From CAYLLN01 sp036496265 (GTDB lineage: Bacteria > Planctomycetota > Planctomycetia > Pirellulales > Pirellulaceae): a stretch of DNA of 15,294 bases. The DNA lies in the NCBI GenBank assembly GCA_036496265.1, contig DASXLL010000222.1, positions 1-15,294 of the forward strand. The letters are read 5' to 3'. A program made the translations under genes and the position numbers. Shown here piece after piece: positions 1-6,691 of the stretch (the first letter of the stretch is position 1; every line of letters begins with the position of its first letter). The notes below the pieces were generated by a model. It saw only the letters and a list, made by a program, of their open reading frames with translations, was not told the DNA's origin and did no database searches.

Positions 1-123
1 CCTGAATGCTAAGCTGCGCCATCGCTGGGACTCCTTCTGAACGGCGTTGGTGATGCTTCGCCATTCGATAAGTCCCAGCGAGATTTTCTCCTACATCAAT
101 TCCCAGCGCGGGTGCGTTTCAGA
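1..123. other. No recognisable gene; 10-bp inverted repeat
   Basis: This stretch lies downstream of the truncated DUF4276 gene. No frame gives a family I recognise. It holds a perfect 10-bp inverted repeat, CGCTGGGACT at 23-32 and AGTCCCAGCG at 71-80, with a 38-nt loop. No T-run follows it on either strand, so it is not a standard intrinsic terminator. It could be a remnant of inserted DNA, or chance. A minus-strand reading frame starting at 64 runs off the window edge and cannot be judged. Confidence 0.4.
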
Positions 124-336
124 TTAGACGGTGCCTTTCAATCGCGCAAGCCACTTCGCACGGTCGGCCTCGCCGTGTTTGTTTCGACTCAAGAGACTGG
201 GAAGATCACCAAGCGTGATGACATTTGGATCAAGTTTCAGTGATTCCCACGCAGAAGCCGGAAGAAGTCGCCTCGTTAAGACAAACAGCGCTTCTCTATC
301 ACCGTCGCCTTCACCCATCAGCACCAGTCGCTTCAT
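124..336 (-). CDS. Truncated DUF4276 (TOPRIM-like) protein, ATPase partner
   Basis: This 70-residue protein opens with MKRLVLMGEGDGDREAL. That matches the first strand and acidic EGDGD turn of DUF4276 proteins, which are usually about 200 residues and, as I recall, are placed with the TOPRIM-like nucleases. It ends at TAA just where the family should continue to its second acidic (DxD-type) motif. The codons after the stop do not resume the family in any frame. The start ATG overlaps the stop of the upstream ATPase gene (ATGA, 333-336), the usual arrangement for translationally coupled ATPase/TOPRIM pairs. The expected role is the nuclease half of an OLD-like defence or repair pair, but this copy lacks most of the catalytic domain and is probably inactive. 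A genuinely short protein is the alternative. Confidence 0.6.
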   Translation of the reverse strand: MKRLVLMGEGDGDREALFVLTRRLLPASAWESLKLDPNVITLGDLPSLLSRNKHGEADRAKWLARLKGTV

Positions 337-1460
337 GCGGGTGTTGCCTCGGACTCAGCAATCCTGGCAGGGTCAACGGTAAGAAGTTCTCCCGTTGATA
401 GTAGTCCTTCCCTGACGCCTTCGGCTTGTTCAGCAGTTACGGGGCCGATCTTTGTTTTCCCGTCAACGAGCGTGACGACTCGCAAGTCGTCAACTCGGAA
501 ATGGTCGAGAAGCCCAGGGCTATGGGTAGTGAGAAGAACCTGGCCGCGGTTTAGTTCGGGAGCGGATCGCAGTTCACTTGCCAAGAGTTCTAGAGCGCCA
601 GGATAAATACCGTTTTCCGGTTCTTCAAAAATCAATAGCTGCTTGGGTGGATCTTGATAAATCGCAAGCAAGTGAGCCAAAAAACGCCGAAAACCCTCGG
701 ATTCCTGAGCAAGAGAAAACTGCAGTTTCTCTCCTCCGAACTCATGCGTAACGAGCGCATTCTCAGGCTTTCGTATGTCATTAAGTTCGATAGCGGAGAC
801 CGTTGGATTAACCGATACGACCGCCGCGAGAATTGACTTGCGAAGATTCAGCTCGCGGAGGTTACTGTAAATCCCCTTCATTACGCCCAGGAAGTTCGCA
901 GCCTTATCGTCTAGCCCCGTGACCCGATCAGTATTCGAATCCTTGCTCTTGAGTACGCCGTAGGGAAATTCGTAACAGCCGATCCCGCTTGTTAAGGCTG
1001 AATAAGCGATTACAGCCTCACTGAGGGAGGGCAGTCGCCCGAGCATTGGGAATTCGACCTTTGGCTCTGGTTGGATGCTTGGAGCAACGTCCCATTTTCC
1101 ATTTCGAAGCGAAAAAAGTTGCTTTGCTCCAAGTCTCAGCGATTCCGATGGATTTCTTTGTTGTTCTCCAATTGTCAGGCTTAGCTCATATAGGAATTCA
1201 TCTGCAATTCCTTCAATCGAAAAATGCACAACGAATTCAATAGCAAAGCTTTTTCGCCCGTTTGGGGCAATCCAGCGGGGTGCTCGAAGCCGATTTTGAA
1301 TCTCGCTTCCCCCAATTAAAAGCTCACGAAGAAAGCGAATTGCGTCAACGAAATTTGACTTGCCGGTGCCACTTCGGCCGACCAAAACAGTTACCGGTCC
1401 TAAGTCGACGGTGACGTCGTGCAGGCTCTTAAAGCCTTTAATCGTGATTTGGCGAATCAT
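333..1460 (-). CDS. AAA family ATPase (RecF/SMC-like, AAA_21 type)
   Basis: This 375-residue ABC/SMC-class ATPase has a Walker A GRSGTGKS at 28-35 after the strand typical of RecF/OLD heads (MIRQITIKGFKSL). It also has an ABC-signature-like stretch LAQESEGF (250-257), Walker B LLIFEEPE (275-282) and an H-loop TTHSPG with His at about 313. There is no long coiled coil, so it is a compact head like those in predicted anti-phage ATPase/nuclease pairs. The start is set by GGAG 6 nt upstream (complement of 1467-1470). It overlaps the DUF4276 gene by 4 nt. Base composition is much lower in GC than the neighbouring genes, which suggests horizontal acquisition. The ATPase fold is clear; a defence role is inferred from the gene pair only. 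Confidence 0.9.
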   Translation of the reverse strand: MIRQITIKGFKSLHDVTVDLGPVTVLVGRSGTGKSNFVDAIRFLRELLIGGSEIQNRLRAPRWIAPNGRKSFAIEFVVHFSIEGIADEFLYELSLTIGEQQRNPSESLRLGAKQLFSLRNGKWDVAPSIQPEPKVEFPMLGRLPSLSEAVIAYSALTSGIGCYEFPYGVLKSKDSNTDRVTGLDDKAANFLGVMKGIYSNLRELNLRKSILAAVVSVNPTVSAIELNDIRKPENALVTHEFGGEKLQFSLAQESEGFRRFLAHLLAIYQDPPKQLLIFEEPENGIYPGALELLASELRSAPELNRGQVLLTTHSPGLLDHFRVDDLRVVTLVDGKTKIGPVTAEQAEGVREGLLSTGELLTVDPARIAESEATPA

Positions 1461-1567
1461 GCACCGCTCCTAGCCATTATTCTATCGTACCGCCGCTGGA
1501 AACGCGCCTCACTATCAAATCCGTAAACTTCCGAATAGCTGTGTTTTGCGGCATAATTCGGCGATGT

Positions 1568-2377
1568 TCAGGCGATGGTGCCAGCGCAGTTGTGGTCAAG
1601 GCATCGCATTAAGTTTAGGCGAGCCTGTTTGGTCGGTGAGTGTTTTTCCACGTTGAGCTGCGGAAAACCATCAAATGTTCGACCGTCAATTTGGCGTCCT
1701 GTTTTCGACTTCTGAACGCCGCCCCATTGCTTGAAGAAGAAGGGGACGCGGGCGCGGTGGCATTGTTTTTGGATGTTGAGGACCCACTCGCGGTCCATTG
1801 GGCGGGCACCGGGGCCGCTTTCGCCGCCGACGATTACCCATTGGATGCCGGTGAGATTGATCGTGCCGATGTCTTCGAGGAGGGGTTCGATGGAGAGGAA
1901 GGCCATGGCGGGGGAGGCGGCGCGGAGGTGGTCGATGCGGGGGAGGCCGTGTTTTTTGTTTTCGACGCTGACGCCCCACCAGATGTGAGGCAGCTTGGCG
2001 GCGGCGGAGAGTTTTGTTTGGAGGAGGTTGCTGAGGCGATCGGAACGCTTGGTGAGGACCTGGTAGGTGTGCCAGTTGGCGGCGGCCATGACTTTGACGC
2101 AGAGCTCGATGTATTCATCGGGCACTTGCTCGTGAAATAGGTCGCTCATGGAGTTAACGAAGATCATTTTGGGCTTCGTCCACTTCAGCGGTTCGACGAT
2201 TTTTTCCGGCACGAGGCGGAGGTCGAAGCCTTGCTCATAGGGATGGCCAGGGACGCCGCGGAAGCGTTCGGCGAAGGTTTCGGCGTAGCAGTGCTTGCAG
2301 CCGGGGCTGATTTTCGTGCAGCCGCGAACTGGATTCCAGGTTGCGTCGGTCCACTCGATTTTTGAATTGTCGCTCAT
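1568..2377 (-). CDS. DUF5131 (phage Gp37/Gp68-like) Cys-cluster protein
   Basis: This 269-residue protein begins MSDNSKIEWTDATWNPVRGC. It carries a C-x6-C-x2-C cluster (Cys20, Cys27, Cys30) followed by YAE, the hallmark of the Gp37/Gp68 family. The family is regarded as radical-SAM-like, with the cluster expected to hold Fe-S. Later conserved blocks include FVNSMSDLFHE, YQVLTKRSDR, VIVGGESGPGARP, FFKQWGG and GRTFDGFPQ, so the protein is complete. An in-frame start exists 24 codons upstream (2449), but the GGAG 8 nt before the ATG at 2377 and family alignment favour 2377. In other genomes these genes often sit next to a 'three-Cys-motif partner' (TcmP) gene; none is seen here. The reaction and substrate are unknown. 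It lies 107 nt upstream of the ATPase gene and could be co-transcribed with it. Confidence 0.9.
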   Translation of the reverse strand: MSDNSKIEWTDATWNPVRGCTKISPGCKHCYAETFAERFRGVPGHPYEQGFDLRLVPEKIVEPLKWTKPKMIFVNSMSDLFHEQVPDEYIELCVKVMAAANWHTYQVLTKRSDRLSNLLQTKLSAAAKLPHIWWGVSVENKKHGLPRIDHLRAASPAMAFLSIEPLLEDIGTINLTGIQWVIVGGESGPGARPMDREWVLNIQKQCHRARVPFFFKQWGGVQKSKTGRQIDGRTFDGFPQLNVEKHSPTKQARLNLMRCLDHNCAGTIA

Positions 2378-2430
2378 GGGCGGCGCTCCGAGAGGCGGCG
2401 GGGTCGGGAGCCCCGCGCCGAACAAGTTGG

Positions 2431-2450
2431 TATGTATACCCCTGTACATA
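2431..2450. promoter_or_regulatory. Operator-like palindrome over the -10 box
   Basis: TATGTA (2431-2436) and TACATA (2445-2450) form a 6-bp inverted repeat with an 8-nt centre. It overlaps the predicted -10 element and the spacer of the DUF5131 promoter. The position suits a repressor site, but no regulator gene lies nearby to pair it with. Confidence 0.3.
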
Positions 2451-2462
2451 ATAGAATGGCAA
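2433..2462 (-). promoter_or_regulatory. Sigma-70-like promoter for the DUF5131 gene
   Basis: On the minus strand TTGCCA (2462-2457, 5 of 6 to the -35 consensus) and TATACA (2438-2433, 4 of 6 to the -10 consensus) are 18 nt apart. Transcription would start near 2426 and leave a leader of about 50 nt before the ATG at 2377. This is an AT-rich island in GC-rich DNA, which adds weight. It is a prediction from consensus only. Confidence 0.45.
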
Positions 2463-2641
2463 GCGAAATTGGGGCTAGTCGAATGTGCTCGACTTTAAAG
2501 CCGGTTTGATAGGACGGATTAGCGTGCTAGCGGGCATTAGCCTCGCCAGGGGCTGTGTGTCAGGGCCGCGCTGGTGGATCACTTCGGGTCTGCGCCGAAG
2601 GCGCGGTAGAGCAGTTCCCCACCGCCACTACCACTTCGTAC
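2463..2641. other. Intergenic region without recognisable gene
   Basis: The gap between the DUF5131 promoter and the terminator of the next minus-strand unit holds no ORF with family resemblance. A short hairpin, CTTCGG (2582-2587) with CCGAAG (2595-2600) and a 7-nt loop, is the only structure I see. Confidence 0.4.
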
Positions 2642-2669
2642 AAAAAGCCGGGCATTAGAAAGACCCGGC
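2642..2669 (-). terminator. Intrinsic terminator of the nitrilase-SGNH unit
   Basis: On the minus strand GCCGGG (2669-2664) pairs with CCCGGC (2652-2647) around an 11-nt loop. It is followed directly by TTTTT (2646-2642). It lies 59 nt past the stop of the SGNH-like gene, in the correct orientation to end that transcription unit. Confidence 0.65.
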
Positions 2670-2728
2670 AGAGCCCGTGTCGGCTTAGAAGAAACGCGAA
2701 CCGATGCGAGCTCGTGGTATTTCTAATT

Positions 2729-4048
2729 CTATTGTCCACCCGATCTCCCGACCGAATTGGTAAACCAATCGCGGCTGGTCGGATCAGTCTTGAAGAACTT
2801 GATCAGCTCGCGGCCGACTTTGTCTTGGCCTTGCTCCGATTCATGCGTGCGATCGTCCTCGCGGAGGTCATCTTCGACGTAGAAGAAGCCGTCTTTACGC
2901 GGCGTCGTGCCGTTGGCCCACAAATACGGTCCCCACGAGAGCCACGGCGCTTTGGCCGTCCCTTTGCTCGGATCGAAATTCAGGTCGGGATCGCCTTTAA
3001 TTTGCCGCTCGACGAGCCACTTCGCGGCGTAATTCGATTCGTAGGCATACGGCTCTGGATTCAAGCTCGCCTTGGCCCAGCCGCCGAAAATGCGGCTGGA
3101 GATATAGACGAGCTTCAGATTCGGGAACCGGTCGCGCATGATGTGCAGGATTTTCGCCTGCTGTTCTTCGAGCTGCTTGGCGTGGTCCGGAAAGGGGAGC
3201 GTCGGACCGGGATTGGCTTCTTTGAGCCAGGCGGCCTGCACTTGCGCGGGCGTCGCGCCGGATTTGGCGAGCTGCTCGTTGACGTATTCCCAGTATTTGA
3301 CGAAGGGGCCGTTGTTGTAGGTGCGGCCGCCGTCGATGTTCTGGATTTTGTCAGCCGTCATGCCGCCGTTAGCGCCGTTGACGATCGTGAGCTTGGGGTT
3401 GAGGTCTTTTTCGAGCTTCGCCATCCGCAACAGGCCGCTGGAAGCCTGCATGGTGTTGCTCATGCCGATCGTGACGAGCACGATGCGGCCGTCGCTGCTG
3501 GGCTTGCCGTCCTTGTTGAGCGGCTCGATTTGTTTGGCGAGGGCAACACCGGCCGCCGTGTGAGCCGCAGGTCGCTCGTTTTTGCCGTCAGGATACAGGC
3601 CGCCTTGAAAGCCCTTGTAGCGCTCGTCGGGCGACATGTCGGTCAGCGGCTTGAGCTGCGAGAGATCGATCTTCGGCGGCGGCTGACGGATGCGATCGAC
3701 GATGCTTTGGCCGGCGGTGTTGTCAGGCGCGAGCTTGATGCCGCCGAGGACCGCTTTGCCGTCCTGCTCGCGAACGCGAAACATGATGGCAGCGCCGGGC
3801 TTGAATCCGGCGTTCTTAAGGCCACCGGCCGCCGGCTGACCAGCCAGGTCTTGAATTTGCGTCTGCGGCATGACAGCGAGGTTTTGATCCTTGCCGTCCG
3901 AGGTAATCGTGACCGTACCCTTGTCGGCATCGACTGCTTTCAACGTTCCTCGCTTAGGTTGAGCTTGTTTGGTTTTCGCGTCCTGAGCGGGCAAGAAAGG
4001 GATGAGCAGCCCGAACACGACCGCAGCGAAAAGGCAGAGGCGTTGCAT
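2729..4048 (-). CDS. Exported SGNH-hydrolase-like protein, N-terminal beta domain
   Basis: This 439-residue protein has a signal peptide (residues 1-21: MQRLCLF, hydrophobic core, cut near PAQDA). Residues 33-106 form a short strand-rich segment (RGTLKAVDADKGTVTIT) like the small domains common in planctomycete secreted proteins. The rest resembles an SGNH/GDSL fold: IGMS (G195, S197) after a beta strand fits block I, NGANGG (224-229) the next conserved turn, and EDDRTHES gives D399-x-x-H402, the block V Asp-x-x-His. Substrate is unknown; a carbohydrate esterase is one possibility. The start has GGAG 8 nt upstream. It begins 26 nt after the DUF2848 gene and is likely the last gene of that unit. 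SGNH membership is my reading of motifs, not a database match. Confidence 0.75.
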   Translation of the reverse strand: MQRLCLFAAVVFGLLIPFLPAQDAKTKQAQPKRGTLKAVDADKGTVTITSDGKDQNLAVMPQTQIQDLAGQPAAGGLKNAGFKPGAAIMFRVREQDGKAVLGGIKLAPDNTAGQSIVDRIRQPPPKIDLSQLKPLTDMSPDERYKGFQGGLYPDGKNERPAAHTAAGVALAKQIEPLNKDGKPSSDGRIVLVTIGMSNTMQASSGLLRMAKLEKDLNPKLTIVNGANGGMTADKIQNIDGGRTYNNGPFVKYWEYVNEQLAKSGATPAQVQAAWLKEANPGPTLPFPDHAKQLEEQQAKILHIMRDRFPNLKLVYISSRIFGGWAKASLNPEPYAYESNYAAKWLVERQIKGDPDLNFDPSKGTAKAPWLSWGPYLWANGTTPRKDGFFYVEDDLREDDRTHESEQGQDKVGRELIKFFKTDPTSRDWFTNSVGRSGGQ

Positions 4049-4074
4049 ATTCGAATCTCCCAGATGGCTGTGTC

Positions 4075-4794
4075 CTATCGAGCTTCATTCCGCAAAACGT
4101 CGAGGACCGAGCATTCGTACGCGCATTCGAGCGAGCGGCCGGTGCGAGGATTTTGCAGCTCCACGCGAAAGCGATCGCCGCAGATAAATTTGCCGCCGAG
4201 CATCGGGATCGTGCCGGAAAAAACTATCAAGCCTTCGTGGCACGGCGATTTCATCCGCGACCAGACGAAATCCAAAAGCTGCCGCGGCGGCAAGATCGTT
4301 CCGAGCGACGCTTTTTGATAGAGAATCTGTTCGCCGTTTTTGCCAACCCAGCTTTGCAAGACCAACTCGTCCCAATCGCGCTCCACATCGCTCAAACGCC
4401 AGACCTTCAATGACACGACGTTCTTACAAATCTGCTTCGACTTCTCGATCGACTGCCGCTCCAGCAGCCGGTCCGTGTGATCGCTACCCGCGGCGACGAA
4501 AATTTCCTCCGGCGACTGCACAAGCAGGACGAATTCCGCCTCGCCCGAAGTATCTGGGCCAAGAACTTCGATTCGGTCGGCCGTGGTGACGTTATCAGCC
4601 GTCAGCGGATAGAGCGCGGGAACGGATGTCGGCGGCGGAATGCCTTCGCGGCGCATCTCTTCGATGTGCGCGTCGATCGCCTGCCGATTCCGTCCGGCAA
4701 ATCCGGCGTTGATCATCTGCCGGACGGGGAACCGCAGCGGTATTTCGCGCTCATCAGTCTCGATTTTTAGAGTGAGCGTGTTCAGCGGGGTCAT
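4075..4794 (-). CDS. DUF2848 family protein
   Basis: This 239-residue protein matches DUF2848 along its whole length: PVRQMINAGFAGRN near the N-terminus, PPTSVPALYPL, VLGPDTSGEAEFVLL, GSDHTDR, SIEKSKQICKN and WDELVLQSWV. As I recall, the family is related to the fumarylacetoacetate-hydrolase-like fold, with hydrolase or isomerase functions on small carbonyl acids suspected but no established reaction. An upstream in-frame start exists at 4872, but the ATG at 4794 begins exactly where the family does. This start overlaps the end of the cupin gene by 41 nt, implying translational coupling. Neighbours (nitrilase, cupin) support a catabolic role. Confidence 0.9.
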   Translation of the reverse strand: MTPLNTLTLKIETDEREIPLRFPVRQMINAGFAGRNRQAIDAHIEEMRREGIPPPTSVPALYPLTADNVTTADRIEVLGPDTSGEAEFVLLVQSPEEIFVAAGSDHTDRLLERQSIEKSKQICKNVVSLKVWRLSDVERDWDELVLQSWVGKNGEQILYQKASLGTILPPRQLLDFVWSRMKSPCHEGLIVFSGTIPMLGGKFICGDRFRVELQNPRTGRSLECAYECSVLDVLRNEAR

Positions 4795-5134
4795 AAAAAT
4801 GAATTTCCAGGAGCAGGCAGCCTTCGTCACTTCGAAACGGCCCATGCAGCACGTGCGGCGGGCGGCAGGCATACGTCAGCGGGCGGTACGTCACGCCGCC
4901 CACCGTAAGCGTGCCGGAAATTTGAAACACTTCTTCCCAATACTCGTGATAAAACGGCTGCGTCGTGAAAACGCCCGGCTGAAACCGCAGGAGGCGCGTC
5001 CGCGAGCCGCGGCGGTTTTCTTCGTCGAGCGAGCCGGCCAGGATTTTGTGATCGATGCCGACCGGATAGCCGGGAACTTGCTCCCAGCCGGAATTCATGT
5101 CGAGCGTGAAGAACTCGAGGTGTTCTTTGAGCAT
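4754..5134 (-). CDS. Small single-domain cupin protein
   Basis: This 126-residue protein fits one cupin barrel. The first cupin motif is at about 63-75 (HEYWEEVFQISGTL, with His63 and Glu67/Glu68 as likely metal ligands), and the second at about 93-100 (PHVLHGPF, His97). There is no signal peptide. Such proteins bind a metal and act as small dioxygenases, isomerases or ligand sensors; the reaction here cannot be told. It lies 30 nt after the nitrilase gene and overlaps the DUF2848 gene by 41 nt, so the three are probably made together. No clear ribosome binding site precedes it. Confidence 0.8.
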   Translation of the reverse strand: MLKEHLEFFTLDMNSGWEQVPGYPVGIDHKILAGSLDEENRRGSRTRLLRFQPGVFTTQPFYHEYWEEVFQISGTLTVGGVTYRPLTYACRPPHVLHGPFRSDEGCLLLEIHFYDPAEHAHSKNRD

Positions 5135-5147
5135 GCCGGATCGATGC

Positions 5148-5176
5148 CTTATTTCAAAACGCGCTTATTTCAAAAC
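5148..5176. repeat. 13-bp tandem duplication at the nitrilase stop
   Basis: CTTATTTCAAAAC occurs at 5148-5160 and again at 5164-5176, a 16-bp period. The second copy contains the nitrilase stop codon (TAA, 5167-5165 on the minus strand) and its last codons. It looks like a small local duplication at the gene's 3' end. Confidence 0.7.
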
Positions 5177-5935
5177 ACGATCGTCGAGGGCCGGAAATTG
5201 GCTGCGGAGCGTCTTCGCGGCTGTCGGGTCAACGTCGCACGAAATGAGCGACTCCGTTTGCCCGCCTTCCGCCAAGATTTTGCCCCACGGATCGACCATC
5301 ACACTGCAGCCGTTGATTTCGACGCCGTGGCTGGTTCCGGCGGCGTTGCAAGCGAACAGATAAGCGAGGTTCTCGTGGGCACGTGCTCGGCAAAAGAGCT
5401 TCCACGCGTCGCGCCGCGCCGAAGGCCATGCAGCCGCGACGAGGAAGAATTCCGCGCCTTGATCGACCATTCGGCGGAAAAGTTCGGGAAATCGCAGATC
5501 GTAGCAGATGGCCAAGCCCGCTCGGCCAAAGGGCGTATCGGCGACAGCGACTTCCGTGCCGCGGGCAAGTCGCTTGCGCTCCTCGGACTCAAAACCAAAG
5601 ACGTGGACTTTGCGGTATCTGGCCAGAATGTCGCCGCTGGGTCCGATCAAAGCACACGTATTAAATAGTTGGTCACCGTCGCGCTCGACAAAGCTGCCCG
5701 TGAAAATGCACGTTTTCAGGTCGCGAGCCTTTTCGCGGAGCTTGTTGACCAGCGGTCCGTCGATCGTTTCGCTATCCGGCGCGTAGCGGTCGTAGGCGAA
5801 ATAGCCGCAGGGCCAGATCTCCGGCAGCAGAATCAGGTCGCTACCGCGGGCCTCATCGAGCAAACCCAGCACATGCTGAAGGCTCTCGGCCTTCGAGCGG
5901 TTGGGATATTCGAGCTGGATACATGTAACACGCAT
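5165..5935 (-). CDS. Carbon-nitrogen hydrolase (nitrilase superfamily)
   Basis: This 256-residue protein has the Glu-Lys-Cys triad: Glu39 in LILLPEIW, Lys109 in RYRKVHVF and Cys144 in LAICYDLRFPELF. Length and motifs fit the amidase-type branches (omega-amidase, N-carbamoyl amino-acid hydrolase and similar), not true nitrilases. It is cytosolic, with no signal peptide. The frame stays open far upstream, but those codons are antisense to the next gene. MRVTCIQLEY at 5935 is where the family starts, although no strong ribosome binding site is visible. It is the first gene of a minus-strand unit with the cupin, DUF2848 and SGNH-like genes and is divergent from the AhpD-like gene across 90 bp. 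The probable role is hydrolysis of an amide intermediate. Confidence 0.92.
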   Translation of the reverse strand: MRVTCIQLEYPNRSKAESLQHVLGLLDEARGSDLILLPEIWPCGYFAYDRYAPDSETIDGPLVNKLREKARDLKTCIFTGSFVERDGDQLFNTCALIGPSGDILARYRKVHVFGFESEERKRLARGTEVAVADTPFGRAGLAICYDLRFPELFRRMVDQGAEFFLVAAAWPSARRDAWKLFCRARAHENLAYLFACNAAGTSHGVEINGCSVMVDPWGKILAEGGQTESLISCDVDPTAAKTLRSQFPALDDRVLK

Positions 5936-6007
5936 CGGTATGGCGGCCCAAACTTGCGGCCAGGTTCGTCCACAATGTACCATGCACGGCGCGCCAACGT
6001 CATCAAC

Positions 6008-6011
6008 GGAG
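6008..6011 (+). promoter_or_regulatory. Ribosome binding site that questions the start
   Basis: GGAG at 6008-6011 stands 14 nt before the ATG at 6026 but only 8 nt before an in-frame GTG at 6020. The GTG start would lengthen the AhpD-like protein by two residues to 223. Confidence 0.5.
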
Positions 6012-6025
6012 AAACTCAAGTGACA

Positions 6026-6691
6026 ATGAGCCCGCACGCAATCGATTCTCCCGTTCCCGTCTCCCGCGAGATCGCCAAAGAAGGCGAGTCGCAAGCGTTT
6101 CTGCCGTACCCGGACCTCGGCGAAAATCTGTCGAAGGTTCCGATTCACGTCCGTCCGGACGTGGCGTACTACATTCAGCGGATGGGATTTTTGCCAAACG
6201 CAATCAAGCTGTATCTGCATGTGCCGTGGATCGCCGAGCCGTTGTTCAACATCAACAACGCCATCATGCGCGACGAGCGCAACAGTCTCAGCGAGCATTT
6301 CAAATATCGTTTGTCGTTTTTGGCCAGCCGCGAGAACGGCTGTGCCTATTGCACAGCTCATCACGCGGCGACGCTGAAGCGGCGCTGGAATTACTCGGAA
6401 AAACTTCTGGCCGACGTGCTGGGCAACGATGAGCCGGCCGACGAACGGGAAGCCGTGGCGTTCGAATTCGTCCGCGAAGCCAGCCACAATCCGGGCGGCG
6501 TTTCCGACGATCTCCGCGCGCGCCTCGCCAAGCATTTCGCGCCGCAGGAAGTGATGGAAATCGTGCTCGTCGTTGGCTTTTGGAAAATGTACAACCTGAT
6601 GCACGACGCAATGAAGTTGCCGATCGAAGACCCGGTCATTCGCGATCGCTGCTGGGTGGAATACACGCCGGACACTAACCCGACGCGTTAG
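6026..6691 (+). CDS. AhpD-like / carboxymuconolactone decarboxylase family protein
   Basis: This 221-residue protein has the family's redox motif C-x2-C-x3-H at Cys106, Cys109 and His113 (GCAYCTAHH) on the expected helix. AhpD-type proteins use it as a peroxidase-linked disulphide; related members are lactone decarboxylases. In AhpD a catalytic Glu stands 12 residues before the first Cys. Here that place is Tyr94, with Glu90 the nearest upstream acid, so proton transfer may differ. Possible starts are ATG 6026, GTG 6020 (better spaced from GGAG) and ATG 5975. The last codons and stop fall in an inverted repeat. UbiD follows 56 nt downstream on the same strand, so the two probably form an operon. 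Confidence 0.88.
   Translation: MSPHAIDSPVPVSREIAKEGESQAFLPYPDLGENLSKVPIHVRPDVAYYIQRMGFLPNAIKLYLHVPWIAEPLFNINNAIMRDERNSLSEHFKYRLSFLASRENGCAYCTAHHAATLKRRWNYSEKLLADVLGNDEPADEREAVAFEFVREASHNPGGVSDDLRARLAKHFAPQEVMEIVLVVGFWKMYNLMHDAMKLPIEDPVIRDRCWVEYTPDTNPTR

Noticed and set aside
1461..1567. Possible promoter upstream of the ATPase gene
   Set aside because: AT-rich pieces are present but no -35/-10 pair with correct spacing stands out.
1640..2140. Plus-strand frame opposite the DUF5131 gene
   Set aside because: The opposite strand encodes a complete conserved family protein; this frame is low-complexity Gly/Glu/Val-rich.
2555..4318. Plus-strand open frame of 587 codons opposite the SGNH-like gene
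   Set aside because: It spans two unrelated minus-strand genes and the terminator. It is rich in Arg, Val and Glu typical of antisense reading and shows no domain pattern, whereas the minus strand has a signal peptide, ribosome binding site and motifs.
4640..5668. Plus-strand frame of 342 codons over the cupin and nitrilase genes
   Set aside because: It runs across two real genes on the other strand and has no family resemblance.
5988..5995. GGCGCGCC palindrome, also at 6696-6703
   Set aside because: An 8-bp GC palindrome is expected by chance in such DNA and the two copies have no shared context.
5936..6025. Divergent promoter, TTGCGG with TACCAT at 18 nt, for the AhpD-like gene
   Set aside because: Both boxes match poorly and the region is GC-rich. 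A promoter must be in or near this 90-bp gap, but I cannot place it.
5936..6604. Upstream extension of the nitrilase frame
   Set aside because: The extra 220 or so codons are antisense to the AhpD-like gene; the nitrilase family begins at 5935.
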